The notes beneath the pieces were generated by a model that saw only the letters and a program-made list of their open reading frames with translations, made no database searches and was not told the DNA's origin. From assembly GCA_900546735.1 (NCBI GenBank), contig URDW01000057.1, positions 1 through 12,569 on the forward strand: a DNA stretch of 12,569 nt, read 5' to 3'. A program made the translations under genes and the position numbers. The DNA comes from an uncultured Oscillospiraceae bacterium. Lineage in GTDB: Bacteria; Bacillota; Clostridia; Oscillospirales; Acutalibacteraceae. Below, one piece after another: positions 7,584 through 12,569 of the stretch (the first letter of the stretch is position 1; every line of letters begins with the position of its first letter).

Positions 7584-8096
7584 ATGGATGAAAAGAGTCT
7601 TATAAACGCAGCGCAAAACGGAGATGCCGATGCTTTTTGCTCACTCTACTCGGCTTACAAAAACCGCTTATACAGCTACGCGTTTTTTAAACTGCAAAAC
7701 CGGGAGGATGCGGAAGACGCCGTGCAAAACTGTGTGCTTAGTGCATTTGAGCAAATCGGTCAGCTCAAAAATGCTGAGGCATTTTCCGCCTGGATTTTCC
7801 GAATTCTTTACTGCGCCTGCGCCGCTGCCACGAAGGAGCAAATGCGCCGGCGCACGGAAGAAAGCATTGAAAGTGCGGCAAACTTGATTGCGCAAAATAA
7901 CATGCAGTTTGTGCTGCGGCAGGAGCTGCTAAGTGCGCTAAGCCAGTTAAACGAACAAGACAGAAACATTGTGCTTTTATCGGCCGTAGGCGGATTAAAA
8001 AGCCATGAAATCGCGCAGATCACCGGATTATCTGCCGGCAACGTACGGCAACGTTTAAGCCGCAGTCTTGCCAAAATGAAAAAAATACTGGGTTGA
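7584..8096 (+). CDS. ECF-type sigma-70 family RNA polymerase sigma factor
   Basis: The 170-aa protein has the two-domain layout of ECF sigma factors. Region 2 spans about 12-80 (FCSLYSAYKNRLYSYAFFKL, then NREDAEDAVQNCVLSAFEQI, which matches the 'DAEDxVQ' core-binding helix). Region 4 spans about 112-168 (LSQLNEQDRNIVLLSAVGGLKSHEIAQITGLS, then GNVRQRLSRSLAKMKKIL), a helix-turn-helix that reads the -35 element. There is no region 3 and no C-terminal extension. It should direct RNA polymerase to a small regulon. The ATG at 7584 has GGAG 7 bases upstream. The next gene starts 15 bases downstream and encodes a single-pass membrane protein, the usual position of an anti-sigma factor. The signal it senses cannot be deduced. 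Confidence 0.93.
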   Translation: MDEKSLINAAQNGDADAFCSLYSAYKNRLYSYAFFKLQNREDAEDAVQNCVLSAFEQIGQLKNAEAFSAWIFRILYCACAAATKEQMRRRTEESIESAANLIAQNNMQFVLRQELLSALSQLNEQDRNIVLLSAVGGLKSHEIAQITGLSAGNVRQRLSRSLAKMKKILG

Positions 8097-8111
8097 AAGG
8101 AGGAGCAGATT

Positions 8112-9911
8112 TTGAAAAAAACGGATCAAAACACACGTTCAGAGTTTTCAGAAATTTATAAAAAATTTGAACAAGCTGCGCCTCCCATACCAGAAGGCCT
8201 GCATGAAAGCAATATTAAAGAAAAAATACAGACAAAGCAGACACACAAAACCATTTCATTGCGCATGCCGATAAATCGGCGGGCACTCTTAAGCATAGCC
8301 GCCTGCTTTGTGCTGCTGATTGGTGCATTATCAGCTGCACTGATACAAATGCCTTTATATAGAGATGCAAAAACCATTCCCTTGATGCAAAGTGAAGAAG
8401 AGCTGCTGGGCAAGCTGCAAGACATGAGCTTTGCCACGATTCCAAGCGAGCTGGGCGGTGGCAGCGGCGTTACCACCGTACCGACCGCCTCACAAGAAGA
8501 TGCCCTGCAGCAGCCCGACCAAATACAGACAGACGGAGAATACATTTACTACGCGTATGAAGTAGCAAATGCTGAACCGGCCTATTATAACATCTATATT
8601 TACCGTGTAAATGGTACAGACACGCAGTTGGTAACGGTTATGAAAAAAGTGACGGACCATGCGGATGAAATCAACGGTCTGCTTCTTAGCGGCGACCGAT
8701 TGACCGTATTCATCAGCGATGAAGACAATGTCTGTTCGGCTGAAATATATGATGTATCCACCCCCGCCTCCCCACAGCTGGTCAACCGCTTTCAGCAAAG
8801 CGGCAGCTACATTGACGCCTATATGGCTCATGATACGATTTATATGGTCTCAAAATATTATGCGCCGCGCAGCACTGACGACGCTGTGGCACCGGAAAGT
8901 GGTGAACCTGACCACATGGTACCGGTCGAAATGCAAGATATTGCCTACTTTACAAATGCGCAAGTATCTACCTTCCTTGTGATCAGCGCGATCGATCCAA
9001 ATAGCGGCACATCTGCGGCAAAAACACGCGCTGTACTTGGGGCTACCGACAATGTTGTTTGTAGTGAAGAAAATCTGTACGTCTCTGAAGCCATCAGCGC
9101 AAGATCCGCAAATGACAAAGCCGGCATACAGATTATGCAGGTTAAGCTGCACCATGGCCGAATTGTGTTTTCAGCCGTAGGTCATATTGGGCAAAGAAAC
9201 GTCAAAAACTGCATAATAGAAACGATCGACAGTCAGCCAGTCATTGTAACCACAGAAAAAAACGGCGAAAGCACCGTAAATAAGCTCTATGTTTTAGACG
9301 AAGATCTGCAGCAGACGGGACAAAGCGCTGATTTTGCCGCCGATATGCAAATCAAACAAGTTGCCGTTACAAATAAACGAGCTTATATTTCCCTGGAGGA
9401 TGAGGCAGACGTTCAATTATATACGATCAGTCTGCAAAGTCTTTCTGCTCCGGCTGTAATCTGTAGCCAAAGCATCAGCAATGTATCGGCAACGCTTCTG
9501 CAAACCGGGGAAAATGAAATGCTTGCAGTTATAGAAAACTATGAAACAGACGGCACGATCCTTTCGCTTTATGACACATCGGGTGCAAAACAAGCCCAAC
9601 TGCTAGATCAGTGCGTGCTGGAAAAGATATACCTGAGCACCTCAAACCCCATCGCATTGAATAGCAAAAATGCTTCCTACGCTTTTTCAAGTTATACGTC
9701 AAATGACCAAGCCAGAATTTACGGAATAACCACTCTTGAAGTAAAAGGGCAGCATATTGACATTGCAAATGAACTTAAAAGCAACAATGAGGATTTGAGT
9801 GGTGTGAACACAGGACGCTGCCTATGTATTGGCAATTATCTGTACAACTTTACCAGCAACGATTTTCTGCCGGATGATGAAAATCTGAAAATCCACGCTT
9901 TTGAATACTAA
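8112..9911 (+). CDS. Single-pass membrane protein with extracellular beta-propeller (PF09826-like), putative anti-sigma factor
   Basis: The protein has 599 aa. Residues 1-57 are cytoplasmic and helical (SEFSEIYKKFEQAAPPIPEG). They lack Cys and the HxxxCxxC zinc motif of ZAS anti-sigma factors. Residues 58-79 are a transmembrane helix and 80-599 are extracellular. The outer part resembles the 'secreted protein with C-terminal beta-propeller' family (PF09826): a short EELLGKL helix, then the TDGEYIYYA entry strand and repeated blades with phrases such as LLSGDRLTVFISD, AEIYDVSTPASPQLV and NKRAYISLEDE. The start is TTG at 8112 with AAAGGAGG 8 bases upstream; no better ATG exists. Co-transcription with the ECF factor suggests that the N-terminus binds the sigma factor while the propeller senses something outside. 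This is inference from gene order; the family itself has no settled function. Confidence 0.82.
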   Translation: MKKTDQNTRSEFSEIYKKFEQAAPPIPEGLHESNIKEKIQTKQTHKTISLRMPINRRALLSIAACFVLLIGALSAALIQMPLYRDAKTIPLMQSEEELLGKLQDMSFATIPSELGGGSGVTTVPTASQEDALQQPDQIQTDGEYIYYAYEVANAEPAYYNIYIYRVNGTDTQLVTVMKKVTDHADEINGLLLSGDRLTVFISDEDNVCSAEIYDVSTPASPQLVNRFQQSGSYIDAYMAHDTIYMVSKYYAPRSTDDAVAPESGEPDHMVPVEMQDIAYFTNAQVSTFLVISAIDPNSGTSAAKTRAVLGATDNVVCSEENLYVSEAISARSANDKAGIQIMQVKLHHGRIVFSAVGHIGQRNVKNCIIETIDSQPVIVTTEKNGESTVNKLYVLDEDLQQTGQSADFAADMQIKQVAVTNKRAYISLEDEADVQLYTISLQSLSAPAVICSQSISNVSATLLQTGENEMLAVIENYETDGTILSLYDTSGAKQAQLLDQCVLEKIYLSTSNPIALNSKNASYAFSSYTSNDQARIYGITTLEVKGQHIDIANELKSNNEDLSGVNTGRCLCIGNYLYNFTSNDFLPDDENLKIHAFEY

Positions 9912-10081
9912 ACAGTTATATTTCAACGCTAATTCAAAGCAGCGCTTATAAAGATTTTTTTACTGTAAAATAGCTGATAACTTAAATAACAGACCGTTTC
10001 CGGTCCAAAAATATAAGCACCAGTTTTATTAGCTGGTGCTTATGTTTTGAATTCGATTTTCTCTCTAAAAATACAACCTAT
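9912..10081. other. AT-rich convergent intergenic region
   Basis: No gene is visible. Apart from the terminator at 10013-10043 it holds only a short GACCG/CGGTC hairpin (9992-10005) and a run of seven T at 9955-9961 without a convincing stem in front. Confidence 0.6.
10013..10043. terminator. Bidirectional intrinsic terminator between convergent genes
   Basis: An 11-bp perfect stem (ATAAGCACCAG at 10013-10023, CTGGTGCTTAT at 10033-10043) is followed by GTTTTG on the plus strand and by ATATTTTTGG on the minus strand. It therefore serves both the beta-propeller gene on the left and the PHP gene on the right. Confidence 0.85.
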
Positions 10082-10950
10082 TTAATATTTTCGCAGATTG
10101 GGTACGGCAAAAGTGTCTTTGGTAAAGCCCAAAGGTTCCATATAATGGCGGATCTGCTCGTGATGAGCTGTGTAATTACCGTGCAGATCACTGCCGATGC
10201 TGATGGGGATTCCCTTCTCGTGCAGCATACATAAATATTCTGCATACTGTCTTCTGAAATAATCTGTATAGCTGTCTGAGACAAAAAAGTCTGTATTCAA
10301 TTCAACAATTTTATTATTTTCAAGAACAGCCGCGGCAAATTCCTCATGCAGTGAATTCGGGATAACAGAAAAATCATCAAACCAGGGCCCGGTTTGTATG
10401 CCGTTTTTTACAAATCTGCCCATATATATCCACCATGGATGCGCAATGATATCTACATAACTCTGCTGTGCAATGAACATCTGCTGCGCCTGATAGTTTT
10501 TTATAGCGCCTTTGCGGCTCTGATGCAAGCCAAATGACCAGTGTGCACCTGCCACCACGTATTCAACACGGCAGCGTTCAATTTCTTCTTCAGACAGTGA
10601 AAGCGCAATGCCGCTTTTCTTGAAAATAGGCGGAATATAACCATGAAGCCACTGATCACGGCGGTCGGGATCAGACGGATGTTTAAGTGCAAAATCATAC
10701 TGCGATTTCGGTAAAGTCGTAAGTTCAACGCCAAGATGAAATCCCTCAGTTTGATTGGCCAAAAACAAATCACGCGAACGCTCCAGATGCTTTACCATAA
10801 ACGGATAGTTCACATGGTCTGTTATACCAAACTGCTTTATGCCGTTCTTTTTCGCGTTTTCGATTAAATCGGGCCTTTTAAATCTGCATCATAGGATGCC
10901 TCGGAATGAATATGCCAGTCAGAATCATAAAAAACATCCATATCATTCAT
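10082..10950 (-). pseudogene. PHP-domain phosphoesterase, frameshifted near the 5' end
   Basis: The intact part (10082-10813, 243 aa from an in-frame GTG) carries most PHP metal-site motifs: VAGAHW, IIAHPWW and ISIGSDLHGNY near the C-terminus. The missing N-terminus is present upstream in another frame: from the ATG at 10950 or 10939-10941 one reads MDVFYDSDWHIHSEASYDADLK, with the HxH motif. The other frame resumes with DLIENAKKNGIKQFGITDH, the second PHP motif. The join falls at GGCCC (10871-10875), where one base appears missing. Restored, the protein would have about 289 aa and a complete PHP active site, similar to histidinol-phosphatase-like phosphoesterases. Either the gene is recently inactivated or a single base was lost in sequencing. 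A truncated product from the GTG would lack the HxH and DH metal ligands and should be inactive. AAAGGA lies just upstream of the start. Confidence 0.82.
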
Positions 10951-10978
10951 TGTCCTTTGCTGAAATTATCTTAACTTT

Positions 10979-11006
10979 ATTATATCGATTTTATTATGTA
11001 AATCAA
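10979..11006 (-). promoter_or_regulatory. Sigma-A promoter for the PHP gene
   Basis: On the minus strand TTGATT (11006-11001), a 16-base spacer and TATAAT (10984-10979) form a near-consensus promoter about 30 bases before the start codon. It is intact despite the frameshift downstream. Confidence 0.7.
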
Positions 11007-11063
11007 GCTTTTTAAGCAATCCTTTAAACGTCTATTAGTGCTCCGTACCAAAAGAAGTATGAT

Positions 11064-11123
11064 TTGCTGCACAGCAGCAGAGAATTTAAGCAGCGGTGTT
11101 GCAGTCTGTTACGAAACAGCCCA
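11064..11123 (+). repeat. Flanking block A, copy 1
   Basis: This block starts TTGCTGCACAGCAGCAG and ends TACGAAACAGCCCA. It matches copy 2 at 11591-11630 at both ends, with about 20 extra bases in the middle. It contains the short hairpin GCTGC/GCAGC (11066-11078). It lies immediately left of the 127-bp tandem array. Confidence 0.55.
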
Positions 11124-11129
11124 CCAAAG

Positions 11130-11166
11130 CCACGCAAAAGATTTGCAAAGCAAAGGTTTTATGTGA
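11130..11166 (+). repeat. Degenerate partial unit preceding the 127-bp tandem array
   Basis: AAAAGATTTGCAAAGCAAAG and the following bases align, with one indel and several changes, to the last third of the units at 11264-11293 and 11391-11420 (AAAAGGTTTGCGCAGCAAAA type). This suggests that the array once extended further left. Confidence 0.5.
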
Positions 11167-11293
11167 AGAGGAAGAACAGTGGAGCGAGGGAGGGATGACT
11201 TTTCATTCAAGATATAAGAAAGATCATTTTGACCGATACGGAACTTGCAAACCGGGATCCCCGAAAAGGTTTGCGCAGCAAAACTTTTTGGGG
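11167..11293 (+). repeat. 127-bp tandem repeat, unit 1
   Basis: The unit runs from AGAGGAAGAACAGTGG to CTTTTTGGGG. In order it holds a purine-rich GGAGCGAGGGAGGG stretch, a hairpin (arms 11194-11204 and 11218-11228, 13-base loop), GGAACTTGCAAACCGG, a GC palindrome-like segment, and a small hairpin formed by GGTTTGC/GCAAAAC. The following unit repeats at exactly +127 bases. Confidence 0.85.
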
Positions 11294-11420
11294 AGAGGAA
11301 GCGCAGTGGAATGAATGAGAGATGCCTTTTGCTTAAAGTATAAACAAAAGGCATCGCGAATGATATGGAACTTGCAAACCGGGGTCCCCGGAAAGGTTTG
11401 CGCAGCAAAACTTTTTGGGG
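11294..11420 (+). repeat. 127-bp tandem repeat, unit 2
   Basis: This copy differs from unit 1 mainly in the hairpin arm region. GATGCCTTTTG (11321-11331) pairs perfectly with CAAAAGGCATC (11345-11355) across a 13-base loop. The right half (11367-11420) is almost identical to unit 1, and the central segment is a perfect CCGGGG-T-CCCCGG palindrome (11379-11391). Confidence 0.85.
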
Positions 11421-11490
11421 AGAGGAGGAACAGTGGAGCGAGGGAGGGATGACTTTTCCACGAAAAGTCGTCACGACCGATACGCAACTT
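11421..11490 (+). repeat. 127-bp tandem repeat, partial unit 3
   Basis: The first 38 bases match unit 1 with one difference. The hairpin (GATGACTTTTC at 11448-11458, GAAAAGTCGTC at 11462-11472) keeps its stem with one G-U pair, but its loop has shrunk from 13 to 3 bases. The unit ends after CGATACGCAACTTG, where the similarity to units 1 and 2 stops. Confidence 0.8.
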
Positions 11491-11507
11491 GTTCCGACGA
11501 GGAGTCA

Positions 11508-11576
11508 GTCTGTCGCCCGTTCGAGGAAACCGTGCAGATAAAAGAAAAGAGACTGTGCTTGCATAGTTTTTGTTTC
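11508..11576 (+). repeat. T-arm-like segment plus degenerate terminator, copy 1
   Basis: GTCTGTCGCCCGTTCGAGG (11508-11526) aligns with 11666-11684 at about 14 of 19 positions and contains the GTTCGAG typical of a tRNA T loop. It is followed by a terminator-like hairpin (ACTGTG, CTTG loop, CATAGT, then TTTTTGTTT; about 11541-11576). This is a decayed version of the perfect hairpin at 11695-11734. Confidence 0.55.
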
Positions 11577-11590
11577 ACAGGAGTAAAGAC

Positions 11591-11630
11591 TTGCTGACAG
11601 CAGCACCGCAGCCGGCTACGAAACAGTCCA
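11591..11630 (+). repeat. Flanking block A, copy 2
   Basis: TTGCTGACAGCAGCACCGCAG through TACGAAACAGTCCA corresponds to copy 1 at 11064-11123, shortened in the middle. The two copies bracket the 127-bp array at a distance of 527 bases. The right edge forms the stem of the next hairpin. Confidence 0.55.
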
Positions 11631-11663
11631 CTGGACTGTTTCTCCCAAATCAAAGATTTGGAG
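11621..11663 (+). other. Two adjacent hairpins
   Basis: AAACAGTCC (11621-11629) pairs with GGACTGTTT (11633-11641) through a 3-base loop. CCAAATC (11645-11651) pairs with GATTTGG (11655-11661), extended by CTC/GAG past a bulged C. They lie just before the second T-arm-like segment and suggest a folded transcript from the plus strand. Confidence 0.6.
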
Positions 11664-11665
11664 CC

Positions 11666-11686
11666 GTCTATCGTTGGTTCGAGTCC
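11666..11686 (+). repeat. tRNA T-arm fragment, inverted relative to tRNA-Asn
   Basis: TCGTTGGTTCGAGTCC at 11671-11686 is identical over 16 bases to the T-arm region of the neighbouring tRNA-Asn, which is encoded on the other strand (11748-11763). No acceptor, D or anticodon arm accompanies it, so it is not a tRNA gene. Confidence 0.75.
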
Positions 11687-11694
11687 TTTAAGGC

Positions 11695-11734
11695 AAAAAA
11701 GAAAGAACTGTGTTTACACAGTTCTTTCTTTTTT
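11695..11734 (-). terminator. Strong bidirectional terminator after tRNA-Asn
   Basis: A perfect 18-bp stem (11695-11712 with 11717-11734) is closed by a TTTA loop. Its outer six pairs are A-T, so a U-run ends the stem on either strand. It directly abuts the encoded CCA of tRNA-Asn, so it ends the rRNA/tRNA operon. On the plus strand it would end any transcript of the repeat region. Confidence 0.9.
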
Positions 11735-11809
11735 GGCTCCCCAAGTTGGACTCGAACCAACGACCCTGCGGTTAACAGCCGCATGCTCTACCGACTGAGC
11801 TATTGAGGA
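11734..11809 (-). tRNA. tRNA-Asn (GTT)
   Basis: The minus strand reads a full 76-base cloverleaf. The acceptor TCCTCAA/TTGGGGA has one G-U pair, the D arm is GCTC/GAGC, the anticodon arm is TGCGG/CCGCA with loop CTGTTAA (anticodon GTT at 11774-11776), the T arm is GTTGG/CCAAC, the discriminator is G and CCA is encoded. It is the last gene of the rRNA operon, after 5S. Confidence 0.96.
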
Positions 11810-11822
11810 ATATTTTGTTTTT

Positions 11823-11854
11823 CAAAGAGCCCTGACTGTTGTCAGGGCTCTTTG
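11823..11854 (-). other. Hairpin between 5S rRNA and tRNA-Asn
   Basis: A perfect 14-bp stem (CAAAGAGCCCTGAC at 11823-11836, complement at 11841-11854) starts at the 3' end of 5S rRNA. In the minus-strand transcript it is followed by GAAAAACAAAA rather than a U-run. It may therefore act as a 5S processing stem or a leaky terminator that lets RNA polymerase continue into tRNA-Asn. Confidence 0.65.
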
Positions 11855-11855
11855 T

Positions 11856-11971
11856 GTCGGCATCGACCTATTTTCCCCAGCCGCTTCCAGCTAAGTATCT
11901 TCGGCGCTCATGAGCTTAACTACCGTGTTCGGGATGGGAACGGGTGGACCCTCATCGCAATCAACACCGAC
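11856..11971 (-). rRNA. rrf: 5S ribosomal RNA
   Basis: The minus strand reads GTCGGTGTTGATTGCGATG at the 5' end and contains the conserved CACCCGTTCCCATCCCGAAC and CGGTAGTTAAGC segments. Helix I pairs GTCGGT with GCCGAC. Length is about 116-118 bases; the exact 3' end could be two bases further, at 11854. Confidence 0.95.
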
Positions 11972-12008
11972 TTCGTGATCTCCTGCTATTGCAGTATACC
12001 ACGCTTTT

Positions 12009-12042
12009 GACCTTTAGTCAATTGGATTTTTCCCTAAAGGTC
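12009..12042 (-). other. Spacer stem between tRNA-Glu and 5S rRNA
   Basis: GACCTTTAG (12009-12017) and CTAAAGGTC (12034-12042) form a 9-bp stem around a 16-base loop in the rRNA operon spacer. In the transcript it directly follows the CCA end of tRNA-Glu. A processing signal is likely; there is no U-run after it. Confidence 0.5.
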
Positions 12043-12043
12043 T

Positions 12044-12118
12044 TGGTGACCCGTAGGGGATTCGAACCCCTGTTGCCGCCGTGAGAGGGCGGAGTCTTAA
12101 CCGCTTGACCAACGGGCC
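12044..12118 (-). tRNA. tRNA-Glu (CTC)
   Basis: The minus strand reads a 75-base cloverleaf with acceptor GGCCCGT/ACGGGTC, anticodon stem CCGCC/GGCGG and loop CTCTCAC (anticodon CTC at 12083-12085). The T arm is AGGGG/CCCCT around TTCGAAT, and the encoded end is ACCA. The body is a standard bacterial tRNA-Glu, but the usual TTC anticodon is replaced by CTC, which reads GAG only. Confidence 0.93.
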
Positions 12119-12123
12119 TTGGA

Positions 12124-12199
12124 TGGTACACCATCACGGGCTCGAACCGTGGACACCCTGATTAAGAGTCAGGTGCTCTACCAACTGAGCTAATGGTGC
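12124..12199 (-). tRNA. tRNA-Lys (CTT)
   Basis: The minus strand reads a 76-base cloverleaf with acceptor GCACCAT/ATGGTGT (one G-U), D arm GCTC/GAGC, anticodon stem CCTGA/TCAGG and loop CTCTTAA (anticodon CTT at 12164-12166). The T arm is CACGG/CCGTG, the discriminator is A and CCA is encoded. It lies five bases from tRNA-Glu, between 23S and 5S. Confidence 0.94.
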
Positions 12200-12259
12200 A
12201 TAGCTCAGGCATATACCCTGAAAACTGAATACAGATATTTTCCTTGGACACATTCTTTT

Positions 12260-12569
<310 letters not shown>

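Noticed and set aside
11109..11474. 121-codon minus-strand open frame with repeated peptide phrases
   Set aside because: The peptide repeats simply translate the 127-bp DNA repeats, and there is no ribosome binding site or domain. The structure is conserved at the DNA level.
11130..11490. CRISPR array
   Set aside because: The period is 127 bases, there are fewer than three full units, the conserved part is most of the unit instead of a 25-40 base repeat, and no cas gene is near.
11671..11763. attL/attR pair of an integrated element at tRNA-Asn
   Set aside because: The two T-arm copies are inverted relative to each other and no integrase or mobile genes lie between them.
11570..11806. 78-codon plus-strand open frame ending in a tRNA region
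   Set aside because: It crosses the terminator and the antisense strand of tRNA-Asn; not a credible gene.

Overview
The window looks like a stretch of chromosome from a Gram-positive anaerobe of the Clostridia, plausibly Oscillospirales or Ruminococcaceae. This is an inference from gene content (a condensation-like acyltransferase, a DUF362 protein, a HAAS-type membrane protein, an ECF sigma factor paired with a beta-propeller membrane protein), strong GGAGG-type ribosome binding sites, TTG starts, and an rRNA operon with CCA-encoded tRNAs. Nothing visible marks it as phage, plasmid or insertion-sequence DNA.

Left part (1-7412): after a short non-coding left end with a strong hairpin terminator (131-163), seven genes run on the minus strand, read from right to left. 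They are a six-helix membrane protein with a HAAS-like N-terminus (6522-7328), a condensation/alcohol-acetyltransferase-like acyltransferase (5257-6537), a HAD-IB phosphatase (4669-5232), a YgjP/M48-like metallopeptidase (3956-4669), a ferredoxin-less DUF362 protein (3059-3943), a nitroreductase (2492-3016) and a secreted, membrane-anchored beta-helix protein of GH141-like type (237-2423). Overlaps of 1-16 nt and gaps of 12-68 nt suggest one operon. A good sigma-A promoter lies at 7384-7412 and the terminator at 131-163 would end it. No single pathway for the set can be read from the sequence.

Middle part (7413-10081): a divergent AT-rich intergenic region leads into a two-gene plus-strand operon. 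It encodes an ECF sigma factor (7584-8096) and a membrane protein with an extracellular beta-propeller (8112-9911) that is probably its regulator. A two-way terminator (10013-10043) separates it from a minus-strand PHP-domain phosphoesterase gene (10082-10950) that carries a frameshift near its 5' end.

Right part (10951-12569): about 740 non-coding bases hold an unusual modular repeat region. Almost three tandem units with an exact 127-bp period each carry a hairpin whose stem has changed on both sides. The array is flanked by two copies of another block, and two tRNA T-arm-like segments are each followed by a terminator-like hairpin. Beyond this lies the 3' end of an rRNA operon on the minus strand, in the order 23S rRNA (partial), tRNA-Lys(CTT), tRNA-Glu(CTC), 5S rRNA, tRNA-Asn(GTT), strong terminator. 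tRNAs between 23S and 5S, both with C at the wobble position, are uncommon.

The repeat region is the best candidate for something undescribed. The remaining genes belong to recognisable families.
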